Positions 34,975 to 42,627 of a stretch of 64,000 bases of DNA are shown here, piece by piece (positions within the stretch are counted from its first letter, which is position 1; every line of letters starts with the position of its first letter). The notes beneath the pieces were generated by a model that worked only from the letters and a program-made list of their open reading frames with translations, was not told the origin of the DNA and did no database searches. The stretch covers positions 16,564-80,563 of the forward strand of contig NZ_JAFEXF010000010.1 of the NCBI RefSeq assembly GCF_016905445.1. The letters run 5' to 3'. The DNA is from Streptomyces sp. G44 (GTDB lineage Bacteria; Actinomycetota; Actinomycetes; Streptomycetales; Streptomycetaceae). The translations under genes were made by a program, and so were the position numbers.

Positions 34975-34988
34975 CGCTCACAGCGAAC
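34975..34988 (-). promoter_or_regulatory. ClgR operator upstream of clpP1
   Basis: Read on the minus strand the site is GTTCGC-TGTGA-GCG, an exact fit to the ClgR consensus GTTCGC-N5-GCG. It lies about 125 bases before the clpP1 GTG. ClgR activates clpP1P2 and related protease genes in Streptomyces, so this is a functional-looking activator site. A TTAGGGT box near 35024 may be the -10. Confidence 0.7.
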
Positions 34989-35111
34989 AGTTGGCTCTGC
35001 GGGATTCCCCGGAGGGGCCCGCGCGTTAGGGTCCATGAATACGAGGGCAGGGGAGTCCCCGGAGCCGCCCCGGAGCGGCTGGCACGCGGGGTCCCAGCCC
35101 CAGCTGAAGAC

Positions 35112-35771
35112 GTGAGACGGCCCGGCGCCGTCGTAAGACGAGCAGGTGGATACGTGACGAATCTGATGCCCTCCGCCGCCGGCGACCCCTCCATCGGTGG
35201 TGGCCTCGGCGACCAGGTCTACAACCGACTGCTCGGCGAGCGGATCATCTTCCTCGGCCAGGCCGTGGACGACGACATTGCCAACAAGATCACCGCGCAG
35301 CTGCTGCTTCTCGCCGCAGAGCCGGACAAGGACATCTTCCTTTACATCAACAGCCCCGGCGGCTCGATCACTGCGGGCATGGCGGTCTACGACACCATGC
35401 AGTACATCAAGAACGACGTGGTGACGATCGCGATGGGCATGGCGGCCTCCATGGGCCAGTTCCTGCTCAGCGCCGGTACGCCCGGCAAGCGCTTCGCCCT
35501 GCCGAACGCCGAGATCCTGATCCACCAGCCCTCCGCGGGCCTGGCGGGTTCCGCGTCGGACATCAAGATCCACGCCGAGCGTCTGCTGCACACCAAGCGC
35601 CGGATGGCCGAGCTCACCGCTCACCACACCGGCCAGACCGTCGAGCAGATCACCCGCGACTCGGACCGCGACCGCTGGTTCGACCCGCAGGAGGCCAAGG
35701 AGTACGGCCTCATCGACGACATCATGCCCACCGCCGCCGGCATGCCGGGCGGGGGCGGCACGGGAGCCTGA
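35112..35771 (+). CDS. clpP1: ATP-dependent Clp protease proteolytic subunit 1
   Basis: A 219-residue serine peptidase forming barrel complexes with ClpP2 and the ClpX/ClpC unfoldases. The triad is Ser113 (GMAASMGQF), His138 (ILIHQPSAG) and Asp187 (SDRDRWF); the [12 protein letters not shown] loop is intact. The length and N-terminus ([13 protein letters not shown]) match the remembered S. coelicolor ClpP1. However, the GTG at 35154 (giving [10 protein letters not shown]) has AGGTGG in front of it and may be used instead, or the N-terminus may be processed. It is followed 62 bases later by clpP2, so the pair is one operon under the ClgR site. Confidence 0.96.
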   Translation: MRRPGAVVRRAGGYVTNLMPSAAGDPSIGGGLGDQVYNRLLGERIIFLGQAVDDDIANKITAQLLLLAAEPDKDIFLYINSPGGSITAGMAVYDTMQYIKNDVVTIAMGMAASMGQFLLSAGTPGKRFALPNAEILIHQPSAGLAGSASDIKIHAERLLHTKRRMAELTAHHTGQTVEQITRDSDRDRWFDPQEAKEYGLIDDIMPTAAGMPGGGGTGA

Positions 35772-35833
35772 GGCACCCCTCAGCGTCCCGTAAGCCGAAA
35801 CCTCAGCCCCCGCTCCTCAGGAGACCAAGAGAG

Positions 35834-36538
35834 ATGAACAACTACCCCGGCAGCGGCCTCTACGAGCGCACCAAGGCCGAGCTCGGCCCGGCCGCGCAGG
35901 CCGAGTTCACCGGCGCCCGCGCCGAGTCCCGCTACGTCATCCCGCGCTTCGTCGAGCGCACCTCGCAGGGCGTGCGCGAGTACGACCCGTACGCGAAGCT
36001 CTTCGAGGAGCGCGTGATCTTCCTCGGCGTGCAGATCGACGACGCCTCCGCCAACGACGTCATGGCGCAGCTCCTGTGCCTGGAGTCGATGGACCCGGAC
36101 CGCGACATCTCGATCTACATCAACAGCCCCGGCGGCTCGTTCACGGCCCTCACGGCCATCTACGACACGATGCAGTTCGTCAAGCCGGACGTACAGACCG
36201 TCTGCATGGGCCAGGCCGCCTCGGCCGCCGCGGTCCTGCTCGCGGCCGGCACGCCGGGCAAGCGCATGGCGCTCCCGAACGCCCGCGTCCTGATCCACCA
36301 GCCCTACAGCGAGACGGGCCGCGGTCAGGTCTCCGACCTGGAGATCGCCGCCAACGAGATCCTCCGGATGCGCGCGCAGCTGGAGGAGATGCTGGCCAAG
36401 CACTCCACGACGCCGATCGAGAAGATCCGCGACGACATCGAGCGCGACAAGATCCTCACGGCCGAGGACGCGCTCTCGTACGGCCTGGTCGACCAGATCA
36501 TCTCCACCCGGAAGATGAACAACGCCTCGGTCGTCTGA
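35834..36538 (+). CDS. clpP2: ATP-dependent Clp protease proteolytic subunit 2
   Basis: A 234-residue second ClpP subunit. The triad is Ser130 (GQAASAAAV), His155 (VLIHQPYSE) and Asp205 (IERDKILT). It has a longer N-terminal propeptide-like stretch (about 1-50) than ClpP1, typical of the actinobacterial second subunit. The ATG follows a purine-rich GGAGACCAAGAGAG. It is in the clpP1 operon and followed by a hairpin and then clpX. Confidence 0.96.
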   Translation: MNNYPGSGLYERTKAELGPAAQAEFTGARAESRYVIPRFVERTSQGVREYDPYAKLFEERVIFLGVQIDDASANDVMAQLLCLESMDPDRDISIYINSPGGSFTALTAIYDTMQFVKPDVQTVCMGQAASAAAVLLAAGTPGKRMALPNARVLIHQPYSETGRGQVSDLEIAANEILRMRAQLEEMLAKHSTTPIEKIRDDIERDKILTAEDALSYGLVDQIISTRKMNNASVV

Positions 36539-36562
36539 CGCGGCGCTGTAGCATCTGCCGCT

Positions 36563-36609
36563 CTTGGCATGGTTCGCGCACGACTCGCGTCGAAGCGAAC
36601 CGTGCCAAG
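36563..36609 (+). terminator. Hairpin between clpP2 and clpX
   Basis: CTTGGCATGGTTCGC (36563-36577) pairs with GCGAACCGTGCCAAG (36595-36609) with one G-U-type difference around 17 bases. It is placed to end or attenuate the clpP1P2 message. Both arms carry the GTTCGC/GCGAAC hexamer found in ClgR half-sites, so a regulatory role for clpX is also possible. Confidence 0.55.
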
Positions 36610-36704
36610 GGGGGCCCGAACGGGGGGCCCGGCAAGGTACCGTCGGATATGAGGCACCAGGAGCCGCTGAACGTGGCGTCTCCCAGGCGAAGGGGAAGCA
36701 CCTC

Positions 36705-37991
36705 GTGGCACGCATCGGTGACGGCGGCGATCTGCTCAAGTGCTCGTTCTGCGGAAAGAGTCAGAAGCAGGTCAAGAAGCTCATCGCAGGCCCCGGTGTG
36801 TACATCTGCGACGAGTGCATCGACCTCTGTAACGAGATCATCGAGGAAGAGCTCGCGGAGACGAGCGAGGTCCGCTGGGAGGAACTGCCCAAGCCTCGCG
36901 AGATCTACGAATTCCTTGAGGGCTACGTCGTGGGCCAGGAGCCCGCGAAGAAGGCCCTCTCGGTAGCGGTGTACAACCACTACAAGCGGGTCCAGGCAGG
37001 GGAGAACGGCGGCGCGCAGGGCCGTGACGACGCGATCGAACTCGCGAAGTCCAACATCCTGCTGCTCGGTCCGACCGGCTCCGGCAAGACGCTCCTGGCG
37101 CAGACGCTCGCCCGGATGCTGAACGTCCCGTTCGCCATCGCGGACGCGACGGCGCTGACGGAGGCGGGCTATGTCGGCGAGGACGTCGAGAACATCCTGC
37201 TGAAGCTCATCCAGGCGGCCGACTACGACGTCAAGAAGGCCGAGACCGGGATCATCTACATCGACGAGATCGACAAGGTCGCCCGTAAGAGCGAGAACCC
37301 GTCGATCACCCGCGACGTCTCGGGCGAGGGCGTCCAGCAGGCCCTGCTGAAGATCCTGGAGGGCACCACGGCGTCGGTGCCGCCGCAGGGCGGCCGCAAG
37401 CACCCGCACCAGGAATTCATCCAGATCGACACGACGAACGTGCTCTTCATCGTGGGCGGCGCCTTCTCCGGCCTCGAAAAGATCATCGAGTCGCGGGCGG
37501 GCGCGAAGGGCATCGGCTTCGGCGCCACCATCCGCTCCAAGCGCGAGATGGAGGAGAAGGACCAGTTCGAGGACATCATGCCGGAGGACCTGGTGAAGTT
37601 CGGGATGATCCCCGAGTTCATCGGCCGCCTCCCCGTGATCACCTCGGTCCACAACCTCGACCGCGAGGCGCTGCTCCAGATCCTCGTCGAGCCGCGCAAC
37701 GCGCTCGTGAAGCAGTACCAGCGCCTGTTCGAACTCGACGGCGTGGAGCTGGACTTCGAGCGCGAGGCCCTGGAGGCCATCGCGGACCAGGCGATCCTGC
37801 GCCAGACCGGCGCGCGCGGCCTGCGTGCCATCATGGAGGAAGTCCTCCAGTCGGTGATGTACGAGGTGCCGTCCCGCAAGGACGTGGCCCGCGTCGTCAT
37901 CACGGCGGACGTCGTCCGCTCCAACGTGAACCCGACGCTGGTGCCGCGCGAGGTGCGGGGTCCGGGCGCCGGGGAGCAGAAGTCCGCGTAG
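36705..37991 (+). CDS. clpX: ATP-dependent Clp protease ATP-binding subunit ClpX
   Basis: A 428-residue AAA+ unfoldase feeding substrates to ClpP1P2. The N-terminal zinc-binding domain is intact (C13-x2-C16 ... CDEC). Walker A is GPTGSGKT, the pore loop is GYVGED, and Walker B is IIYIDEIDK. The IGF loop that docks to ClpP reads GIGFGA, and sensor 2 lies in [12 protein letters not shown]. The GTG at 36705 follows AAGGGGAAG, and the zinc domain starts at once, so upstream starts are rejected. It has its own upstream region but is functionally one unit with clpP1P2. It ends at a 24-base-pair terminator. Confidence 0.97.
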   Translation: MARIGDGGDLLKCSFCGKSQKQVKKLIAGPGVYICDECIDLCNEIIEEELAETSEVRWEELPKPREIYEFLEGYVVGQEPAKKALSVAVYNHYKRVQAGENGGAQGRDDAIELAKSNILLLGPTGSGKTLLAQTLARMLNVPFAIADATALTEAGYVGEDVENILLKLIQAADYDVKKAETGIIYIDEIDKVARKSENPSITRDVSGEGVQQALLKILEGTTASVPPQGGRKHPHQEFIQIDTTNVLFIVGGAFSGLEKIIESRAGAKGIGFGATIRSKREMEEKDQFEDIMPEDLVKFGMIPEFIGRLPVITSVHNLDREALLQILVEPRNALVKQYQRLFELDGVELDFEREALEAIADQAILRQTGARGLRAIMEEVLQSVMYEVPSRKDVARVVITADVVRSNVNPTLVPREVRGPGAGEQKSA

Positions 37992-38011
37992 GTTCCTCCG
38001 CGGTTCTCCGT

Positions 38012-38062
38012 ACGCACGAAGGGGCGCCCGGCGATTCGATCGCCGGGCGCCCCTTCGTGCGT
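38012..38062. terminator. Perfect 24-bp bidirectional terminator
   Basis: Arms 38012-38035 and 38039-38062 pair perfectly over 24 bases around the loop TCG. It lies between convergent clpX and the first gene of the GPYG-repeat paralog array and isolates the two blocks. Confidence 0.85.
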
Positions 38063-38078
38063 CGTGGTGCGGCCGGGG

Positions 38079-38951
38079 CTACTCGACCTCGACGCGTACG
38101 TCGTCGCGCAGGTCGGCGACCTGGGCCGCGAGGTCCTTCAGCGCGATGTCCTCGCCGGTGCGGGTCGCGGCGGCGTCGGAGTACACGGCGTACGCGACCG
38201 TGCTGTGGTCACCCCAGACGCACATCGGTGTCTGGAAGCTGTTGGGGACGCCCGCGTCGTCCGAGCCGACCGCGCCCATGCTGTACTCGGCCTTCTGGCA
38301 CTTCATGATGCCGTTCTCGAAGCCGTCGGGCGTGAACTCCTGCGGTTCGCCGATGAGCTTCATGCCCCCGTCGGAGCCGTTCATCGAGTTCTTCTCCGTC
38401 TCCGCGAACATCGCGTCGACGACCTTCTCCGGATCGTCCACGTCGCCGTACACACCGGAGTAGTTGAGGGACTTCATGGCCGGGCCCTCGCCGTGCTGGT
38501 AGGCGGCGTGGATGTCCTTGGGGTTGCTGATGCCCCGCTTCTCCAGGTCCTCCAGGTCACTCGACGACATGCCGCCACCGCCGCCGGAGCCCTCCAGCTT
38601 CTTGAAGTTGCCGAGGACGGTCGCGGGCGCCGTCAGCTTGTACCTCTTGCCGTCGTCGGCGACCGAGGAACCGTCGTCCTTGGCGAAGAGGAAGTACCCG
38701 CCGACGGCAGCGGCGGCCACGACCACGACGGCGCCGATGACGAGCCCGGTCTTCTTGCCTCCGCCGCCCCGCGGGGGCGGAGGGAACTGCCCGTAGGGGG
38801 CGGGCTGCTGTTGGGGGTGCTGCCCGTAGGGGCCGGGTTGCTGGGGCGGCGGGCCGCCATAGGGGCCGGGTTGCTGGGGCGGGGGGCCGCCGTACGGGCC
38901 GGGCTGCTGGGGCGGCGGGCTGCCGTACGGGCCGGGCTGGTTGTAGCTCAC
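38079..38951 (-). CDS. GPYG-repeat single-pass membrane protein with exported DHST domain (paralog A)
   Basis: A 290-residue protein, last gene of a four-paralog tandem array. Residues 1-62 are Pro/Gln/Gly/Tyr repeats (QPGPYG units), then GKK and one hydrophobic helix (about 68-89), with the remainder predicted outside. The exported domain shares blocks with its three neighbours: a GVYGDVDDPEKVVDAMF helix (165-181), a G-x-P-x-x-(F/Y) strand near 200, KCQ with Cys217, and C-V-W-G-D-H-S-T with Cys243. The two cysteines could form a disulfide. The start is GTG after GAGGGGAA; the other three paralogs use ATG. The function is unknown. It looks like a membrane-tethered surface domain, not an enzyme I recognise. 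Confidence 0.85.
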   Translation of the reverse strand: MSYNQPGPYGSPPPQQPGPYGGPPPQQPGPYGGPPPQQPGPYGQHPQQQPAPYGQFPPPPRGGGGKKTGLVIGAVVVVAAAAVGGYFLFAKDDGSSVADDGKRYKLTAPATVLGNFKKLEGSGGGGGMSSSDLEDLEKRGISNPKDIHAAYQHGEGPAMKSLNYSGVYGDVDDPEKVVDAMFAETEKNSMNGSDGGMKLIGEPQEFTPDGFENGIMKCQKAEYSMGAVGSDDAGVPNSFQTPMCVWGDHSTVAYAVYSDAAATRTGEDIALKDLAAQVADLRDDVRVEVE

Positions 38952-39015
38952 TGCTTGGGGTTCCCCTCGTCGGTGGTGCGGTGGTGCGGTGGTGCGGTGG
39001 TGCTGCGGCCTGGCG

Positions 39016-39984
39016 TCAGAGCTTGACGCGGACTTCCTTGCGGACCTTGAGCGCGGTGGCCGAGGCGTCCTTGAGCGACACCTTGCCCGCCAGGGCATCG
39101 GCGACCTCGACCGGTATGACGACGGCGACGGTGCTGTGGTCGCCCCAGATGCAGACCGGCATGCGGATCTCCTTGGGGGCGGAGGACGAACCGGTGCTCG
39201 GGCCCTTGTTCTCGATCACGGACTCCTGGCACTTGAGGACGACCTGGTCCGTGCTGAAGTCCTTGGGGCTGCCGACCAGCCTGCCCGTCTCCGAACCGCC
39301 GGGCGCCATGGAGTCCTTCTTGACCTTGGCGAACATGCCGTCGACGACCTTGCCCGGGTCGCCGACCTCGCCGTAGACCCCCATGAACTGGATGGCCTTC
39401 TGGGCGAGGGGGTTCTCGCCCGCCTCCGTCTTGTAGCCGGCGTCGACGTCCTCGGGGTTCTTCACGCCGGCCTTCTCGGCGGCCTTGATGTCGCTGGAGT
39501 TGAAGCCGCCGGGCCGCGTGTCGTCCTTCTCGTACTCGCTCAGCAGCGTCTCGGGCGTGACCAGCTTGTGCGCCCCGTCGTCCGCCACGGAGGAGGAACC
39601 GCCGCTGTCGCCGCCGCCGAAAACCAAGTACGCGCCGACGCCGACGGCGGCGACCACCGCGACGGCGCCGATGATCAGGCCGGCCTTCTTCTTGCCGCCT
39701 CCGGGCGGGGGCGGGGGCGGGACCTGCCCGTAGGGGGCCTGCTGCGGGAACTGCCCGTAGGGGCCGGGCTGCTGGGGCTGGCCGTAGCCGCCGGGGGGCT
39801 GCTGCGGGTAGCCGTACCCGGGCTGCGGCTGCGGCGGGGGAGCCTGCGGGGGGTAGCCGTAGCCGGGCTGCGGGGCCTGCGGCGGCTGGCCGTAGGGGCC
39901 GCCGGGCTGCTGCGGCGGCTGGCCGTACGGCCCGGGCTGCTGGGGCGGCTGTCCCCCGTACGGGCCCGGCTGGTTGTAGCTCAT
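39016..39984 (-). CDS. GPYG-repeat single-pass membrane protein with exported DHST domain (paralog B)
   Basis: A 322-residue paralog. The N-terminal repeat zone is longer (about 1-97, QPGPYGQ, QPGYGYP and APYGQVP units) and ends in a run of prolines and GGGKKK. The helix spans about 101-123 (AGLIIGAVAVVAAVGVGAYLV). The exported part has GVYGEVGDPGKVVDGMF, GSPKDFS, LKCQES and PVCIWGDHSTVAVVI. An EYEKDD stretch follows HKLVTPETLL, as in paralog C. The ATG follows GGAGGGG. A short gap to its neighbours leaves room for its own promoter. The cytoplasmic PQ-rich tail and the exported cysteine-pair domain are the conserved design; partner and ligand unknown. Confidence 0.87.
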   Translation of the reverse strand: MSYNQPGPYGGQPPQQPGPYGQPPQQPGGPYGQPPQAPQPGYGYPPQAPPPQPQPGYGYPQQPPGGYGQPQQPGPYGQFPQQAPYGQVPPPPPPGGGKKKAGLIIGAVAVVAAVGVGAYLVFGGGDSGGSSSVADDGAHKLVTPETLLSEYEKDDTRPGGFNSSDIKAAEKAGVKNPEDVDAGYKTEAGENPLAQKAIQFMGVYGEVGDPGKVVDGMFAKVKKDSMAPGGSETGRLVGSPKDFSTDQVVLKCQESVIENKGPSTGSSSAPKEIRMPVCIWGDHSTVAVVIPVEVADALAGKVSLKDASATALKVRKEVRVKL

Positions 39985-40100
39985 GGGTTTCCCCTCCGAA
40001 ATGCTTATGTGTTCCCGACATCCTGACGCAAGGAGGCCCGGCGGAATCACCAGGCCTTCTTCGTCGGCGCAGCGGGGCCGTGTGCGGCCCGTGGACGGTG

Positions 40101-41105
40101 TCAGCGCTTGACGCGGACTTCGCCCCGGAATTCGGCCGTGGTCGTCGCGGCCTCGTCGAGGTCGGCGCTCTGGCCGGAGAGCGCGCTCGCCACGTCGGTG
40201 GTGACGACGTAGCCGATGGTGCTGTGGTCGCCCCAGATGCAGGTCGCGGCGGACATCTCGCTGGGCCCGGAGGAACCGGCCGTCGTGCCGGCCGTGCCCG
40301 CGGCGCCGCTCAGATCGACCTTCATCTCCTGGCACTTGAGGACGGCGCCGTCCAGTCCGCTCGGCGTGTACTCCTTCGGGCTGCCGACCAGGGTGACCTG
40401 CTGGCCACCGCCGCCCGCGCCGGCCTTCGCCTCCTTCTCGGCGTTCGTGAACATGTGGTCGACGACGCCCTCGGGGTCCGCGATGTCGCCGTAGACGCCG
40501 CCGAAGCTGAGGACCTTCTGCGCCATCGGGTTGTCCTTGCTGCCCGACTCGTACTGGGCCCGCACGTCCTTGGGGTTCTTCACACCCGCCGCCTCGGCCT
40601 TGTCGAGGTCGACGCTGTTGAGGCCGCTGGAGCGCTCCGGGTCCTTCTTGTAGTCGGTCAGGACGGTCTCCGGGGTCGTGAGCTTGTGCGGGCCGTCGTC
40701 CTTGACGCCGGAGTCGCCGCCGCTCCCCGCCACGTTCGACGAACCGCCGTTCTTGCCGCCGCCCTTGTCGTCGTCACCGCCCGCGAGAAGGAAGTAGCCG
40801 CCGACCGCGGCAGCGGCCACCACGGCCACCGCGCCGATGACCAGGCCGGTCTTCTTCCTGCCGCCGCCGGGGGGCGGCGGCGGGAGCTGGCCGTAGGGGG
40901 CCTGCTGCCCGTAAGGAGCCTGGGGCTGCTGCCCGTAGGGGCCGGGCTGCTGGGGCTGGCTGTAGCCGCCCTGGTGGGGGGCGTGCGGCGGGGGAGCCTG
41001 CGGGGGGTAACCGTAGCCGGGCTGCGGAGCCTGGGGCGGCTGGCCGTACGGCCCGGGCTGCTGGGGCTGCTGGCCGCCGTACGGGCCCGGCTGGTGGTAG
41101 CTCAT
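40101..41105 (-). CDS. GPYG-repeat single-pass membrane protein with exported DHST domain (paralog C)
   Basis: A 334-residue paralog. The repeat tail is about residues 1-83 and the helix about 86-107 (TGLVIGAVAVVAAAAVGGYF). A longer Gly/Asp/Ser linker (DDDKGGGKNGGSS) follows, then the exported domain with GVYGDIADPEGVVDHMF, GSPKEYTPSGLDGAVLKCQ and TCIWGDHSTIGYVV. The loop between the two cysteines is the longest of the four (Ala/Thr/Ser/Gly-rich). The ATG follows GAGGGACC. Upstream lies the Uma2 remnant, which separates it from paralog D by about 440 bases. Domain order is unchanged from A, B and D, so duplication of whole genes is the simplest origin. Confidence 0.87.
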   Translation of the reverse strand: MSYHQPGPYGGQQPQQPGPYGQPPQAPQPGYGYPPQAPPPHAPHQGGYSQPQQPGPYGQQPQAPYGQQAPYGQLPPPPPGGGRKKTGLVIGAVAVVAAAAVGGYFLLAGGDDDKGGGKNGGSSNVAGSGGDSGVKDDGPHKLTTPETVLTDYKKDPERSSGLNSVDLDKAEAAGVKNPKDVRAQYESGSKDNPMAQKVLSFGGVYGDIADPEGVVDHMFTNAEKEAKAGAGGGGQQVTLVGSPKEYTPSGLDGAVLKCQEMKVDLSGAAGTAGTTAGSSGPSEMSAATCIWGDHSTIGYVVTTDVASALSGQSADLDEAATTTAEFRGEVRVKR

Positions 41106-41127
41106 TACTGGGGGTCCCTCCCGATGC

Positions 41128-41544
41128 TTACGCGTTCCGAACATCCTGTCGGATGAACGCGGGAGGGCGGGGTGGCCGGAGCGGATCGATGCGCAGTTGT
41201 TGAACGGCTGTTCCAGAGCGCGGATGTGGTGTCCGTCGTGTGAGGGCCCGGAGCGGGCGCTCACCGAGGTGGGAGTCGTAGCCCTTGGCGGTCGGTGACC
41301 AGTAGACGGTGGCGAGTTCCTCCTGCATGCCGAGGAGGAGGCAGACCGGTACACCCGCCCTTCCGTACCGCTCGACCTTGTCGGTGAGGTCGTCGTCCCG
41401 GGTGGAGGGGGAGGTCGGCTCGGCGACGAAGGAGAGCCCGTCGCCGTCCAGCTGGTTGCTCGTGGTCGGGCGGGTCCGCCGGTGGGCCGCGTGGAGGTCC
41501 GGGCCGTACGCCCGCTCGACCCCGCCAGTCGACAGGCGCTCGGG
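41128..41544 (-). pseudogene. Truncated Uma2-family (DUF820) nuclease remnant
   Basis: Directly after the stop of paralog D, in the same frame, the minus strand reads PERLSTGGVERAYGPDLHAA, then NQLDGDGLSFVAEPTSPSTR, then DDDLTDKVERYGRAGVP and EELATVYWSPTAKGYDSHL. This is the C-terminal half of a Uma2-type protein, with the family's SPSTRxxDxxxKxxxYxxxGVP core and its V-E-V-like strand altered to VAEPT. Family similarity ends near 41266; the rest to the TAA at 41128 is unrelated. There is no start codon or N-terminal half. The first part encoding the binding region is gone, so the gene is dead. Its position inside the paralog array marks an old rearrangement. Confidence 0.75.
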
Positions 41545-42492
41545 TCACGCCTTCACGCGCGCCGCCTTGCGCAGGTCGGCCGCGAAGGAGGCGACCTCGT
41601 CGGTGGCCATGCCGCCGTTGCCCTGCGCCATCGCCGCCAGGTCGGCTCCGGCGACGATGCCGTACGTGCTGTGGTCGGCCCAGATGCAGATCGGCAGCTT
41701 CACCAGCTCGTCGCCCTCGCTGAAGTTGGCGGTCTGGCACTTCATGACGGCGTTGTCGAGGCTGTCGGGTTCCACGGTCTCGGGGCTGCCGACCAGCTCG
41801 ACCTTCTCGCCGTCGCCCGCGTTGTCGTCCGACTCCTTCTCGGCCTTCTCGCCGGCCTTGGCGAAGCCGGCGTCGACGGCCTTCTCCGGGTCGGCGATCT
41901 CGCCGTAGATCCCCTGAAAGCTCATCTGTCTTCCTTTTGGAGCCGTGCCCGATGTGTACGCGGCCGCCGCGTTCTCGGCGTTCTTGATGCCGATTTCCTC
42001 GGCATCCCTCTTGTCGCCGGTGTTGAGGGGGCCGTCGTCCGGGCTGTTCTCGCCCTTCTCGTACGCGCCCACCGACGCGGGAAGCACCAGCTTGTGCGCC
42101 CCGTCGTCCTCGACCGAAGCCGAGCCGCCGCCCCCGCCGAACAGGAAGTACGCGCCGATGCCCAGCGCGGCCACCACCGCGACGGCGCCGACGATCAGAC
42201 CGGTCTTCTTCTTGCCGCCGCCGGGCGGGGGCGGAGGAGGCGGGAACTGCCCGTAGGGGCCGGGCTGGCCGAAGCCGCCCTGCTGGGGCGCCTGCTGCGG
42301 GGGCTGCGGGTAGCCGTAGCCCGGCTGGGGCTGCTGCGGCGGGACCCCTTGCGGCGGCTGCCCGTAGGGGCCGGGCTGCGGCTGACCGTACGGGCCGGGC
42401 TGCTGCGGCTGCGGCTGACCATACGGACCGGGCTGCTGCCCGTACGGGCCCGGCTGCTGACCGTCGTACGGGCCCGGCTGGTGGTGGCTCAT
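41545..42492 (-). CDS. GPYG-repeat single-pass membrane protein with exported DHST domain (paralog D)
   Basis: A 315-residue paralog and the first of the array. The repeat tail (1-93) has the densest GPYGQ units. The helix is about 97-118 (TGLIVGAVAVVAALGIGAYF). The exported domain has GIYGEIADPEKAVDAGF, GSPETVEPDSLDNAVMKCQ and PICIWADHSTYGIVA. It is the most divergent: Gly of WGDHST is Ala, and the inter-cysteine loop is short. An unusual in-domain stretch PKGRQMSFQ precedes the GIYGE block. The ATG follows GAGGGGG. It is divergent from valS; the shared 135-base region must hold both promoters. Its stop is immediately followed, in frame, by the Uma2 remnant. Confidence 0.87.
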   Translation of the reverse strand: MSHHQPGPYDGQQPGPYGQQPGPYGQPQPQQPGPYGQPQPGPYGQPPQGVPPQQPQPGYGYPQPPQQAPQQGGFGQPGPYGQFPPPPPPPGGGKKKTGLIVGAVAVVAALGIGAYFLFGGGGGSASVEDDGAHKLVLPASVGAYEKGENSPDDGPLNTGDKRDAEEIGIKNAENAAAAYTSGTAPKGRQMSFQGIYGEIADPEKAVDAGFAKAGEKAEKESDDNAGDGEKVELVGSPETVEPDSLDNAVMKCQTANFSEGDELVKLPICIWADHSTYGIVAGADLAAMAQGNGGMATDEVASFAADLRKAARVKA

Positions 42493-42615
42493 CGTGGGGT
42501 CCCCCTCGGAACTCTGATGTGTCCCCGACATCCTGGACGACGTACGGCCCTCGTGGAGCCCCCGGCCGCAAGCGATGTCGAACATTCCGGTTTCGGGACC
42601 GCTCCACCACCCCTC

Positions 42616-42621
42616 TAAACT
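42616..42621 (+). promoter_or_regulatory. -10 box of probable leaderless valS transcript
   Basis: TAAACT fits TANNNT and ends six bases before the valS GTG. No Shine-Dalgarno is present and no T-box structure is visible in the short upstream region, so initiation at or beside the start codon is likely. Confidence 0.5.
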
Positions 42622-42627
42622 GACCGC

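Noticed and set aside
41128..41328. Separate 66-codon gene starting at MQEELATVYW
   Set aside because: It is the tail of the Uma2 remnant; the Met lies inside a conserved strand and no ribosome binding site precedes it.
38780..42490. Repeated CCCGTAGGGGCCGGGCTG-like units suggesting a CRISPR-like array
   Set aside because: The repeats are in-frame codons for GPYG/QPGPYG tails, without regular unique spacers.
42493..42627. T-box or other riboswitch before valS
   Set aside because: The gap is 135 bases and divergent, with a -10 box adjacent to the start; no specifier or antiterminator structure fits.
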